Positions 17,910 to 26,700 of a stretch of DNA of 64,000 nt are shown here, piece by piece. The stretch comes from Cognatundibacterium squillarum (GTDB taxonomy: Bacteria > Pseudomonadota > Gammaproteobacteria > Burkholderiales > Burkholderiaceae_D): the NCBI RefSeq assembly GCF_014652435.1, contig NZ_BMYU01000003.1, positions 391,599-455,598 of the forward strand. Direction: 5' to 3'. The notes under the pieces were generated by a model. That model was not told where the DNA came from and searched no databases. It saw only the letters and a list, made by a program, of their open reading frames with translations. Position numbers and translations under genes: made by a program. Numbering within the stretch: the first letter of the stretch is position 1; every line of letters starts with the position of its first letter.

Positions 17910-19157
17910 ATGCAAGCCAATCAAGCAGCGACTGACGGGCAAAGCCCGCCGCCTTTACCAAGCTCCGTGCGCTTTGTTTTACTGACCGTGTTTCTGGATA
18001 TTCTCGGCGTCGGGCTGATCATTCCGGTGCTGCCTTCGCTGGTCGGTGCTTTCGGGCTGAATGCTTCCGATCAGGCGCACTGGTATGGCTGGGTGATTGC
18101 GATTTACGGCGTGATGCAATTCTTCTTTGCGCCGCTGATCGGTGCTTTGAGTGACCGCTATGGCCGCCGCCCGGTATTGCTGACCTGTGTGGCCGGACTG
18201 GGGCTGAATTTTCTGGCGATGCCGTTTGCCCCCGGCGTGCTCTGGTTACTGGTGATACGCGCCGTCGGCGGTATCACGGCGGGTAATTTATCGGTGGCGA
18301 ATGCGTATATCGCCGATGTGTCGCCACCGGCGCAGCGCAGTCAGGCACTTGGCAAAATTGGTGCGATGTTTGGTCTCGGCTTTATCTGCGGGCCGGTACT
18401 CGGCGGCTTGCTCGGTGAAGTGGATCTGCATTATCCGTTTTATCTGGCGGCGGCCGTATCGCTGGGGAATTTTATTTACGGCTGTATCTCGCTGCCGGAA
18501 TCGCTGACGCCGGAACACCGCAAGCCACTGCGTCTGGCTGCGGCGAATCCGTTCACCGGCCTGACCGGTCTGGCACATTTGCGCGGTGTCGGGCAACTGG
18601 TGTGGGTGTATGCGCTGACCATGTTTGCGCAGTTTATTATTCAGACCAGCTGGGTGTTATCGACCACGCTGCGCTTTGGCTGGACGCCGTTGCAGAATGG
18701 TTTTTCACTGTTTCTGGTCGGCGTTTCCAGTGTTGTTATGCAAGGCTTACTGCTCGGCCCGTACATCAAACGGGTGGGGGATGCCGGTGCTGTCACCATC
18801 GGGCTGGCATCGTCTGCGCTGACCTTGCTGTGTTACGCGGTCGCACCGCAAGGCTGGATGATGTATGTGCTGATCATTTGTAATCTGCTGGCTTTCGGTA
18901 CTGGCCCGGCGTTGCAGGCTTACTTTTCGCGCGCGGTGGATGCCCGTTCGCAAGGCGCGGCGATGGGTTCGCTGAGTTCGCTGGCCAGCCTGATGAGTGT
19001 GGCCGCTACGCTGACCGGCACGTCTTTGCTGGCGCAGGTCAGCCATTTTCCGGCAGGCAGTATCTGGCTGGGCGCACCGTTTTTTCTGGCATCTGCGATG
19101 CAGGTTGCCGCCTTACTGCTCGCACGTCATACCCTGCGCCGCCTGAATCCCGTCTGA
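17910..19157 (+). CDS. MFS drug-efflux-type transporter (TetA-like)
   Basis: The protein has 415 residues and twelve predicted membrane helices. The cytoplasmic loop motif GALSDRYGRRPVLL between helices 2 and 3 is MFS motif A, and the early DILGVGLIIPVLPSL and NAYIADVSPPAQRSQALGKIGAMFGLGFICGPVLGG (read in two pieces) resemble the tetracycline/proton antiporter branch. No TetR gene adjoins it, so a housekeeping drug or metabolite pump is more likely than a mobile tetracycline determinant. There is no clear Shine-Dalgarno sequence before the ATG at 17910. Confidence 0.85.
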   Translation: MQANQAATDGQSPPPLPSSVRFVLLTVFLDILGVGLIIPVLPSLVGAFGLNASDQAHWYGWVIAIYGVMQFFFAPLIGALSDRYGRRPVLLTCVAGLGLNFLAMPFAPGVLWLLVIRAVGGITAGNLSVANAYIADVSPPAQRSQALGKIGAMFGLGFICGPVLGGLLGEVDLHYPFYLAAAVSLGNFIYGCISLPESLTPEHRKPLRLAAANPFTGLTGLAHLRGVGQLVWVYALTMFAQFIIQTSWVLSTTLRFGWTPLQNGFSLFLVGVSSVVMQGLLLGPYIKRVGDAGAVTIGLASSALTLLCYAVAPQGWMMYVLIICNLLAFGTGPALQAYFSRAVDARSQGAAMGSLSSLASLMSVAATLTGTSLLAQVSHFPAGSIWLGAPFFLASAMQVAALLLARHTLRRLNPV

Positions 19158-19188
19158 ATTTTGCCTGAGTCTGTCCGCGCTGCAGACG

Positions 19189-19225
19189 AAAAAAAACCTC
19201 ACTGCCGCATTGCCGGGAGTGAGGT
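19189..19225 (-). terminator. Intrinsic terminator of dctA
   Basis: On the minus strand ACCTCACT and AGTGAGGT form an 8-bp stem, followed by eight T residues (A-run at 19189-19196 on the plus strand). It sits 20 nt past the dctA stop, between convergent genes. Confidence 0.9.
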
Positions 19226-19245
19226 AACCAGGGGGAAACTGTTAA

Positions 19246-20544
19246 TCAGCGACCGTCTGTGCCTTCGTTGTAGTCATCACTGTGGGCGACGCGGCCGTTG
19301 ATCTCCCGGTCGAACACCGCGTGATCCACATCCTTGCCCCACTTACCAACCACAATCGTTGCCACGCCGTTACCGATCAGATTGGTCAGTGCGCGTGCTT
19401 CCGACATAAAGCGGTCAATACCCAGAATCAGCGCCAGACCGGCAACCGGTACACCTTTGACCGCGGATAAGGTGGCTGCCAGTACGATGAAGCCGCTACC
19501 GGTAATGCCTGCCGCACCTTTGGACGTCAGCAACAGCACCGCCAGCAAAGTCAGCTGCTGACTGATACTCATCGGTGTGTCGGTTGCCTGCGCAATAAAC
19601 ACCGCTGCCATGGTCAGATAAATCGAGGTGCCGTCGAGATTGAATGAGTAACCGGTAGGGATCACCAGACCAACCACAGATTTCTTCACGCCCAGACGTT
19701 CCAGTTTTGCCATGATGCCCGGCAGTGCGGATTCCGAAGACGAAGTACCAAGTACGATCAGCAATTCTTCTTTGATGTAGCGGATAAACTTGGTCACGCT
19801 GAAGCCGTGCAGGCGTGCAATCGTACCCAGCACCACGAAGATAAAGATCAGGCAGGTTGCGTAGAACGTACCCATCAGGAATGCCAGCGACGACAGGGAC
19901 TTCACACCGTATTTACCGATGGTGAACGCCATTGCGCCGAATGCACCAATCGGCGCCACTTTCATGATGTAGCCAACCATGGTGAACAGCACGTGCGAGA
20001 ATTTATCGATCATCAGGAAGACCGGATTATCGCGGCCACCTAAGCGGTGCAGTGCAAAACCGAATAACAGTGCGATCAGCAGCACTTGCAGAATTTCACC
20101 TTTGGCAAACGCATCGACGAACTGACTTGGAATCACGCCCAGCAGGAAATCGGTGGTGGTTTGCATTTTGCCCGGTGCGGCGTAGTTGTTAACTTCTTTG
20201 GTATCCAGCGTGGTCACGTCGATATGCATACCGGCGCCGGGCTGAATCACATTCACCATCACCAGACCAACGATCAGTGCCAGCGTACTCACGATTTCAA
20301 AATACAGCAGCGCCATCCCGCCGGTTTTACCGACCTTCTTCATATCTTCCATACCCGCGATACCGGTGACCACGGTACAGAAAATAATCGGGGCAATCAT
20401 CATCTTAATCAGTTTGATGAAGCCATCGCCGAGCGGCTTCATCGCAGCGCCGGATTCCGGATAGTAGTGACCGAGGCCGACCCCGATGAGGATGGCGACA
20501 ATCACCTGAAAATACAGGGATTTATAAATGGGCTGCGCTGACAT
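19246..20544 (-). CDS. dctA: C4-dicarboxylate:cation symporter DctA
   Basis: The protein has 432 residues. It belongs to the dicarboxylate/amino-acid:cation symporter family, which takes up succinate, fumarate and malate across the inner membrane. Visible hallmarks are [19 protein letters not shown] in the early helices, the serine-rich re-entrant loop [37 protein letters not shown] (read in two parts) and the late [20 protein letters not shown]. Length and motifs are normal. GGAG lies 7 nt upstream of ATG 20544. A 26-bp palindrome and DnaA-box-like sites lie 50-120 bp upstream. Confidence 0.95.
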   Translation of the reverse strand: MSAQPIYKSLYFQVIVAILIGVGLGHYYPESGAAMKPLGDGFIKLIKMMIAPIIFCTVVTGIAGMEDMKKVGKTGGMALLYFEIVSTLALIVGLVMVNVIQPGAGMHIDVTTLDTKEVNNYAAPGKMQTTTDFLLGVIPSQFVDAFAKGEILQVLLIALLFGFALHRLGGRDNPVFLMIDKFSHVLFTMVGYIMKVAPIGAFGAMAFTIGKYGVKSLSSLAFLMGTFYATCLIFIFVVLGTIARLHGFSVTKFIRYIKEELLIVLGTSSSESALPGIMAKLERLGVKKSVVGLVIPTGYSFNLDGTSIYLTMAAVFIAQATDTPMSISQQLTLLAVLLLTSKGAAGITGSGFIVLAATLSAVKGVPVAGLALILGIDRFMSEARALTNLIGNGVATIVVGKWGKDVDHAVFDREINGRVAHSDDYNEGTDGR

Positions 20545-21090
20545 AGGCGTCTCCGGTTGTTGGTTTTAGTCAGAATAGTAAAAAAGGGATTTATCCACAG
20601 GAGATTATTGAAAAATGTTTGCATCAGAACCATTGGTGTTTTCCACAGCTGTGGAAAACACGTAGGCAGGAAAGGAGGGAAAAAGCAGGAAAAAACTGAA
20701 AAGTTCCCGCGGGAGATGCGCCGATATGCGCACAGAAAGCCAGAAAAGCGCGAAATAGAATGTTGCGTTGAACAAAATTTACGCACTTATCGGTTTATCA
20801 GTGATTTGTTCGATTCAGGTTTGAATTTAAACGATATATCCTTGATCTGCTTTTATCCTCAGAAGTTTTTTGTATATCAGTTTCTTTTTAGAAATATTCA
20901 TTCTGCATCGCATATAATCCATTTCCCCTGAAATTTAGTGATAAATCTGCATATCTGAGAACATCTTTTTTGTTCTTTCCGGTTTGCCGCTGAAGCAGGG
21001 GAAAACAGGCCGGCCGGCGGCACTGAGCGGGGCATCCGTACAACAGTGTTGTTCAGCAGGCCACACAGCAAACACTGAGGATAAGCAAGA
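20545..21090. other. Long regulatory intergenic region between dctA and a TonB-dependent receptor gene
   Basis: This 546-bp gap between divergent genes holds a DnaA-box-like cluster and palindrome (20591-20661), an AT-rich stretch (20760-20960) and a short inverted repeat AGAACA/TGTTCT near 20959-20977. Small frames within it have no ribosome site or recognisable product. The receptor start is preceded by GAGGATAAGCAAG. Confidence 0.6.
20591..20661. promoter_or_regulatory. 26-bp palindrome with DnaA-box-like sites upstream of dctA
   Basis: TTATCCACA at 20591-20599 equals the consensus DnaA box. At 20636-20661 GTGTTTTCCACAG and CTGTGGAAAACAC form a perfect palindrome containing TTTTCCACA in both orientations, one mismatch from a DnaA box. 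The cluster lies within 120 bp of the dctA start. Confidence 0.5.
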
Positions 21091-23781
21091 ATGAAAACAA
21101 TTCAGGAGAAATCCTGCGCCCGTGCAGTCCGTATCGCTTGCGGTCTGCTGGCTGGCGCAACCCTGCTGACGGCGCATGCGCAGGAAGCAGAAAAAGCACA
21201 ACGTGTTGTGATTACCGGTTCCAACATTTCCCGTATCGACGTGGAAGGCCCGACCCCGGTAGAAGTGATCAAACGTGATGCGATCGAAAAAACCGGTGCA
21301 GGCACCGTCGCTGAACTGCTCAGCAAAATCCCTTCGATGTCGATTGCACTGGACGGTACATCGACTTCCACTTTCGCCGGTGGTGCAGCCTCTGCGCAAT
21401 TGCGCGGTCTGGATGCGAAATACGTGCTGGTTCTGCTGAATGGTCGCCGTCTGGCGAACTACGGCTTTGCTGATGGCGCAGAAAACACTTTCGTGGATCT
21501 GAACAGCCTGCCGCTGGCAGCGATTGAATCGGTAGAGATTCTGCGTGACGGCGCGTCCGCGATTTACGGTTCTGACGCTGTTGCCGGTGTGATCAACTTC
21601 AAAACCCGCAAAAACTATCAGGGCGCAGAAGTCAGCGCCAACGTCGGCCAGAATGAAAAAGGCGACGGCGGTTCTTACAACGTCAGCCTGACAGCCGGTT
21701 TCGGTGACATCGATAAAGATGGCCAGAACCTGTTGCTGACGATTGATGCATTCAAACGTACCCCGCTGTGGAGCAACAAACACGCTTACTACGCGAATCC
21801 GGATCACCGTCAGTACGGCGGTTCCGACGGTCGCAGCACCAGCCTGTATCTGGGCAGTGTGCGTGACTTCGACAATGGCGAACCGGGTTATGCCATTCCG
21901 GGTTGCCGTGGCACCGTGGGCACCAGCGCCGGTACCGGCGATCAGGTTTGCTTCACCAGCCCTGTGAACCAGATTTCTCCGCATATCGAACGTCTGGGCG
22001 TTTCCGCGATTTACACCAAACAATTAAGCAACGGTAACGAACTGTTTGCGGAAGCCGGTATCACCACCAGCAAAACCACCGTACAGCAAAGCTTCCCGCG
22101 CTTTAACAGCGGCTTCCTCGGCAACACCGCCGGTTCGACCAACCCTGGTCTGGCAGGTTTGCCGGGTCCTAGCGCAGACGGCAGTCTGGCAGGCTTCACC
22201 ATGGGTGACCGTCTGCAGGTTTTCCGTGATATCTACGAAGCAGGCCGTTCTGAACAAGTGCTGGCCAGCGACACCGTACGCTTCGTCGGCGGCTGGCGCG
22301 GTACGATCGGTAAATGGGACAGTGAAGCAGCGATCAGCCTGAATCAGAACCATGTCACCGACACCACCAGCAAACAAGTACTGAAAGATGTGTCCAGTGC
22401 TTCCCTGCAGGCAGGCTTGCTCGGTCAGGCCGGTGGTTACGATCCGTTTGCATACTGGAATCCTGCCAGCGTTGTGAACCCGATGCTGACCACCACCGTG
22501 CGCAGCGCGACTTCGCGTCTGGGCATGCTGGAATGGAAAATGTCCAACCCTGAACTGTTTAACCTGGCTGGCGCACCGGTCGGTTTTGCATGGGGCGCAC
22601 AATTCAGCCGCGAAACCATCAACGACGTACCTGATCCGGTAATGGCAGCAGGCAATATCGCCAACTACGGTGCGGTATCGTCCAAAGCCAGCCGCAGTGT
22701 GGTTTCTGCTTACGGTGAATTCAATATTCCTGTTGGCAAAACCATCGAAATGCAGGCTGCGCTGCGCGGTGACCACTACAACGATTTCGGTAACTCCGTG
22801 AATCCTAAGCTGGCGATTGCATGGCGTCCGACCAACACCATCATGCTGCGTGCTGCTGCAACAACCTCGTTCAAAGCACCAACGCTGCCGGAAATCAATT
22901 CCACCACCACCGCTTATGTGACAGTGGCTGACTGGGCACGCTGCGGTCCGCTCGGTTACGTTGGCCCTAACTGCTCTTACAGCCCGAAAGCTTACCTGAA
23001 AGGTAATCCGGATCTGAAAGCAGAAAAAGCGAACAACTTCTCTGCCGGTATCGTTCTGCAACCGGTCAAAGATTTGTCCGTGGCGCTGGACTGGTATGCG
23101 ATTAATCAGCGTGACACCATTCAGGCACTGGATGCACAGTACCTGCTGGATAACGAAGACAAAATCGCCGGCTTCGCAGCCCTGATCGGCCGTGATCCGC
23201 GCAATGCAGCGCTGGAAGCGAAATACCCTGGCCTGAACAAAGGTCGTATCAACAACGTGACTCTGCCGTACATGAACGTTGGTAAGACACAGATTCAGGG
23301 TCTGGATCTGGATGCGAACTACACGCTGAAACTGGCGGAATTCGGTAAAGTGAAATTCCGTGAAACCCACAGCCACTTCCTGAGCTACAAGCAAAGCATC
23401 GCTCCGGGTCAGGAACCGACTTCCCGTCTGGACGGTGTGTATCATCCGAAGTGGAGCAACTCCTTCCGCGTTGCGTATGAATACAAACAATATGAAGGTG
23501 GCCTGACAGCACGTACTTACGCCAGCACCAAAAATATTGATGATCCTACGCACAGCCAGGACCCTGCTGTTACTAACAAACGCATTCCTTCTTACACCGT
23601 ATGGGATATGAACTTCAGTACCCGTCTGCGTGCAGGCTGGAGTGTTAACGTCGGTGTTAACAACCTGTTCGACAAAGGTGTTGTGTACGCAAACGCAGCC
23701 AGCATCGATGCACCGGTACAATCGAAGAGCGATCTGGTTGGCCGTTACATCTACGCGAACATGCGTTATGCATTCAAATAA
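21091..23781 (+). CDS. TonB-dependent outer membrane receptor
   Basis: The protein has 896 residues: a signal peptide ending AHAQ, a TonB-box-like RVVITGSNI near residues 38-46, a plug domain (TPVEVIKRDAIEKTGAGTVA, then LVLLNGRRLA, IESVEILRDGASAIYGSDAVAGVINF in two parts), and a beta barrel ending in the aromatic IYANMRYAFK. It imports a large substrate using energy from the TonB complex. The plug wording matches the large receptor group seen in Xanthomonas and Caulobacter that often imports glycans, but the substrate is not evident here. No sigma/anti-sigma pair adjoins it. Codon usage looks strongly biased, suggesting high expression. Confidence 0.93.
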   Translation: MKTIQEKSCARAVRIACGLLAGATLLTAHAQEAEKAQRVVITGSNISRIDVEGPTPVEVIKRDAIEKTGAGTVAELLSKIPSMSIALDGTSTSTFAGGAASAQLRGLDAKYVLVLLNGRRLANYGFADGAENTFVDLNSLPLAAIESVEILRDGASAIYGSDAVAGVINFKTRKNYQGAEVSANVGQNEKGDGGSYNVSLTAGFGDIDKDGQNLLLTIDAFKRTPLWSNKHAYYANPDHRQYGGSDGRSTSLYLGSVRDFDNGEPGYAIPGCRGTVGTSAGTGDQVCFTSPVNQISPHIERLGVSAIYTKQLSNGNELFAEAGITTSKTTVQQSFPRFNSGFLGNTAGSTNPGLAGLPGPSADGSLAGFTMGDRLQVFRDIYEAGRSEQVLASDTVRFVGGWRGTIGKWDSEAAISLNQNHVTDTTSKQVLKDVSSASLQAGLLGQAGGYDPFAYWNPASVVNPMLTTTVRSATSRLGMLEWKMSNPELFNLAGAPVGFAWGAQFSRETINDVPDPVMAAGNIANYGAVSSKASRSVVSAYGEFNIPVGKTIEMQAALRGDHYNDFGNSVNPKLAIAWRPTNTIMLRAAATTSFKAPTLPEINSTTTAYVTVADWARCGPLGYVGPNCSYSPKAYLKGNPDLKAEKANNFSAGIVLQPVKDLSVALDWYAINQRDTIQALDAQYLLDNEDKIAGFAALIGRDPRNAALEAKYPGLNKGRINNVTLPYMNVGKTQIQGLDLDANYTLKLAEFGKVKFRETHSHFLSYKQSIAPGQEPTSRLDGVYHPKWSNSFRVAYEYKQYEGGLTARTYASTKNIDDPTHSQDPAVTNKRIPSYTVWDMNFSTRLRAGWSVNVGVNNLFDKGVVYANAASIDAPVQSKSDLVGRYIYANMRYAFK

Positions 23782-23821
23782 TCCTGTCTGAAAAAAACGG
23801 GATGATTTGATGCGGTGACAC

Positions 23822-23899
23822 ACTGCGCAGCGCTGGCAACCAGCGTTTGCGCAGTCTCACCGGAAAATAAAAAGGGATGCTGTCACGGCATCCCTTTTT
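23822..23899 (+). terminator. Tandem hairpins ending in an intrinsic terminator
   Basis: The first hairpin (23822-23855) pairs ACTGCGCA with TGCGCAGT and CGCTGG with CCAGCG. The second (23869-23899) pairs AAAAAGGGATGC with GCATCCCTTTTT and is followed by GTTTTTTCG. The second is a strong terminator for the receptor gene; the first may protect the mRNA 3' end. Confidence 0.9.
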
Positions 23900-23937
23900 G
23901 TTTTTTCGCACGATTTTTCCGCAAATTTTGCCACGCA

Positions 23938-24022
23938 TTGTGCAGAGATCCGCATCCGCTGTTTTCCGAGCCCCGGACTTTCTGCCGACGACAGGCGCAT
24001 CGCTGTGCAGAACACCGCATTT
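23938..24022 (-). repeat. 85-bp dispersed intergenic repeat, copy B (reverse orientation)
   Basis: Read on the minus strand it starts AAATGCGGTGTTCTGCACAG and contains the invariant core TCGTCGGCAGAAAGT; its end GATCTCTGCACAA corresponds to the ends of the other copies. It lies between two convergent genes, just past the receptor terminator. Its middle part is the most diverged of the four copies. Confidence 0.82.
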
Positions 24023-24080
24023 GCGGCTAAAAACGGCTTTCAGAGGCTGATACGCAGCCTGCGGGTCATATCTTGCTCAG

Positions 24081-24719
24081 TCAGTGCAATTGCGGTGCTT
24101 TCACACCATGTGTCATGGAAAAATGCTGTAACTGATCAACGATGTGCGGGTTGGAGACCGGTACGCTGATCACGCTGTTCTGGGTATGTTTCAGCCAGAA
24201 TTTCACATGGCCGTTTTCCTTTGGACTGAATACCAGATTGCGCAGCAGGCCGAATACAGTGGTGCCGGTGGCGAGGCCGATGGCGGCTTTTTTTGCCAGT
24301 GCGGCGGCATCGCCCTGCCCTTGTAAAACTTTGACCAGCTGACTGGCCGGATAGTGCATTTCCCAGTGCAGGATATCGTCCGGTGTGGCCGTGGTGCGGC
24401 GTTGGCCGTCGATCAGGTAAATGGTTTTCTGCGCGTAGTTCAGTGCAATCGCGCTGCCGTCGCAGACATCGACACAGGTTTCGTCGCTGACTTGTGAAAA
24501 CTGGCTGATTTCCGTCAGCATTTGCCGGCGCTCCCGCTGGCGCGTGGTCAGGGCGCGATACACGAAATACACAAAGCCGAAGAAAAACGGGTAAGACAAA
24601 AAGTTCAGCACGGATTGCGGCAAAGGCAGCCAGTTCAGCAGCCAGTAGACGGCAATTGCGATCAGTATCACGCGTAACAGCGGACGTTTGGCCAGGGCAT
24701 TTTGCAGAGTGGTGATCAT
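24081..24719 (-). CDS. Inner-membrane protein of unknown function
   Basis: This 212-residue protein has two hydrophobic segments at about 14-31 and 36-55 (VILIAIAVYWLLNWLPLP, then FLSYPFFFGFVYFVYRAL), followed by a soluble domain. A small Ala/Gly-rich stretch AALAKKAAIGLATGTTVFG at about 140-158 may be a further membrane-associated helix. The soluble part has short beta-strand-like pieces (KTIYLIDGQRRTTATPDDIL). I do not recognise a family. The ribosome site is weak. It has no operon partner. Confidence 0.65.
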   Translation of the reverse strand: MITTLQNALAKRPLLRVILIAIAVYWLLNWLPLPQSVLNFLSYPFFFGFVYFVYRALTTRQRERRQMLTEISQFSQVSDETCVDVCDGSAIALNYAQKTIYLIDGQRRTTATPDDILHWEMHYPASQLVKVLQGQGDAAALAKKAAIGLATGTTVFGLLRNLVFSPKENGHVKFWLKHTQNSVISVPVSNPHIVDQLQHFSMTHGVKAPQLH

Positions 24720-25074
24720 GAGCAGCTCGCGGGGTCAGGTTGTCACTACAACCAGTCATGATAGAACGGAATGCCGATATGTCAGCGGAATATGATGTCG
24801 AAATTGTAATGAGACGTTACGGCTGATACAGAGCAGATGCACGCGGGCTGAATGCTGGTGTTCGGGTAGCTGAGGTGCAGGCCGCTGAGGGCCGCAGAAG
24901 GGCATTTTCCGGCTCAAATGCGGTGTTCTGCACAGCGATCCGGCGCTCGTCGGCAGAAAGTCCGGTCCTCAGAAATCATCAGATGACGATATTTGCACAG
25001 TGGATAATGTCGGCGTTGTCCACAGCGACGTTTCCGCCGCTGTGGTTCCGCTTTCATCGTTTATTCGCCGAGGC
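24720..25074. other. Intergenic region with repeat copy C
   Basis: This 355-bp gap between two minus-strand genes contains repeat copy C (24916-25000). Immediately after it lie two DnaA-box-like sequences in opposite orientation (AGTGGATAA and TTGTCCACA, each one mismatch from consensus). The rest shows no gene. Confidence 0.5.
24916..25000 (+). repeat. 85-bp dispersed intergenic repeat, copy C
   Basis: It begins AAATGCGGTGTTCTGCACAG and ends GATGACGATATTTGCACAG, with the invariant core TCGTCGGCAGAAAGT. It is closest to copy A. Unlike the other full copies it lies between two genes of the same direction. The TTCTG near the start can pair with CAGAA in the core. Confidence 0.88.
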
Positions 25075-26523
25075 TCAGGCGGCGCGGCGTTTTTGCTGAT
25101 TCGCGATGATGTGGCCCAGCGTGCGCATTGCATCGTCCAGTTTGTCGGAATACGGTGCGCCGCAATTGATGCGCAGGAAGTGATCGAAGCGGTTGGAGTT
25201 TGAATACAGCAGGCCGGGCGAGATCAGGATATCGCGCTCCAGTGCTGCATCAAACACGGCCTGCGATGAGCATTCCGGTGGCATTTCCACCCACAGCGAT
25301 ACGCCGCCGTCCGGCATGCTGAGGCGGGTCTCCGGCGGAAAATATGCAGCCACGGCTTCGGCCATTTTTTCGCGCTGCTGCTGCAAATGCTGACGCAGGC
25401 GGCGCATATGGCGCTCGTAATGGGTCGACTGTAAAAAGCTCGCCATCATGCGCTGCGATAACTCTTCGTTGTAACGGGTTTGCGCGTATTTGAACATGCT
25501 GACCCGCGCTTGCCAGCGCCCTGCCAGCATCCAGCCGATACGCAGACCGGGCGCGATGATTTTGTGCAGCGAGGCGCAGTAAATCACATTGCCGGTTTTA
25601 TCCCAGTGCTTGATCGCGGTCGGAATTTTGTCGCCATTGGTCAGCGCGCTGTACGAATCATCTTCAATCAGCGGAATCTGATGCTGCTCGCACAGATGCA
25701 GTAAGCGTTGCTTATGGCTGTCCGGCATGATGCTGCCGAGCGGATTCTGCAAATGCGGCACCACCACTACCGCTTTGATATTCGGATAGGTTTGCATCGC
25801 CAGTTCCAGCGCTTCAATCGAAATGCCGGTATGCGGACTGGTCGGAATTTCCAGCGCCTTCAGCCCCAGACTTTCCAGCACTTGCAGCAAGCCGTAAAAG
25901 GTCGGCGATTCCACCGCGATCACATCGCCCGGATGCGCAACCGCGCGCAGCGCCAGATTCAGCGCTTCGATACAGCCATGCGTAATCACCACTTCACTGG
26001 CGGCGGTACTGATGCCGACATCCAGCGCACGTTTGGCCAGCGCCGCGCGTAATTCCGGATTGCCGCCCGGCGAAATTGCCTTGGTCAGCAGCGTAGGATG
26101 CTGGCGCAGCAGACTGGTGGCTAACTGACGCAATTGCTGATGCGGGTACAGTTCCGGCGCACCGGTCGCACGCGCCAGATTGACACTGACTTTGCGCTGC
26201 CCTTTGGCGATGATGGCCGAGACTTTTTCATGGATGCCGACATACTGGGCCGGATCAATCTGGCGCACCGTGGCCGGTTCCGCTGCCGGTGCCAGCACCG
26301 TTAAACGGCGCGGAGTGCGGATGAAATAGCCGGAACGCGGTCGCGCTTCCAGCCAGCCCTGGGCTTCCAGCCAGCGGCACAGTTGCAGGGCGGTCGACAG
26401 GCTGACTTCATGCTGCTGCATCAGTCTGCGTACCGATGGCATGCGCTCGCCGGGACGCAGGGTGCCGGACTGGATCGCACTCAGATAATGTTCCGCTAAC
26501 TGGCGGTATAAAGGCGTGTTCAT
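25075..26523 (-). CDS. MocR-type (GntR/aminotransferase) transcription regulator
   Basis: This 482-residue protein joins an N-terminal GntR winged helix (LYRQLAEHYLSAIQSGTLRP, then GERMPSVRRLMQQHEVSLST) to a fold-type I aminotransferase domain. The PLP-binding lysine is in YCASLHKIIAPGLRIGWML; EDDSYSAL supplies the Asp that contacts the cofactor ring. MocR proteins sense PLP or amino-acid-derived ligands and often control a divergent gene. Here the divergent gene encodes a small unknown protein. I chose ATG 26523; a GTG at 26559 is in frame. A 9-bp inverted repeat overlaps its upstream region. Confidence 0.92.
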   Translation of the reverse strand: MNTPLYRQLAEHYLSAIQSGTLRPGERMPSVRRLMQQHEVSLSTALQLCRWLEAQGWLEARPRSGYFIRTPRRLTVLAPAAEPATVRQIDPAQYVGIHEKVSAIIAKGQRKVSVNLARATGAPELYPHQQLRQLATSLLRQHPTLLTKAISPGGNPELRAALAKRALDVGISTAASEVVITHGCIEALNLALRAVAHPGDVIAVESPTFYGLLQVLESLGLKALEIPTSPHTGISIEALELAMQTYPNIKAVVVVPHLQNPLGSIMPDSHKQRLLHLCEQHQIPLIEDDSYSALTNGDKIPTAIKHWDKTGNVIYCASLHKIIAPGLRIGWMLAGRWQARVSMFKYAQTRYNEELSQRMMASFLQSTHYERHMRRLRQHLQQQREKMAEAVAAYFPPETRLSMPDGGVSLWVEMPPECSSQAVFDAALERDILISPGLLYSNSNRFDHFLRINCGAPYSDKLDDAMRTLGHIIANQQKRRAA

Positions 26524-26526
26524 GCG

Positions 26527-26565
26527 TGTATCTTGCTCCTGCCGGGTCAGACTCACCAAGATACA
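26527..26565. promoter_or_regulatory. Candidate operator of the MocR-type gene
   Basis: TGTATCTTG (26527-26535) and CAAGATACA (26557-26565) are exact inverted repeats with a 21-bp spacer, right before the regulator's start codon. GATACAG recurs at 26615. A second inverted repeat ACAGAGC/GCTCTGT is at 26618-26636. Together they suit autoregulation and control of the divergent gene. Confidence 0.45.
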
Positions 26566-26700
26566 GTTATCACAAAAAAAAGCAATAACAGATGCAAAAT
26601 CCCGGATGTGCTGCGATACAGAGCCTGAAGCTCTGTGCCTGTTGTGGTGGCTTGGAGGCTTCTATCATGTGCTGCATACAGGCTCACCGGGAGAAACCAC

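Noticed and set aside
17910..19157. Acquired tetracycline resistance gene
   Set aside because: No tetR, no mobile element, and codon use resembles the neighbours; more likely a resident MFS pump.
20591..20661. Replication origin (oriC)
   Set aside because: Three DnaA-like sites alone are too few, and no dnaA, dnaN, AT-rich unwinding repeat array or rpmH is near.
20557..20931. 124-residue frame in the dctA-receptor gap
   Set aside because: It crosses the palindrome, is compositionally odd and has no ribosome site. The region is better read as regulatory.
20935..22023. 362-residue antisense frame over the 5' part of the receptor gene
   Set aside because: Same explanation; no ribosome site or family match.
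22024..23823. 599-residue antisense reading frame inside the TonB-dependent receptor gene
   Set aside because: It mirrors the biased codons of the receptor, has no recognisable domain, and the plus-strand protein is unmistakable. Long antisense frames are common in such genes.
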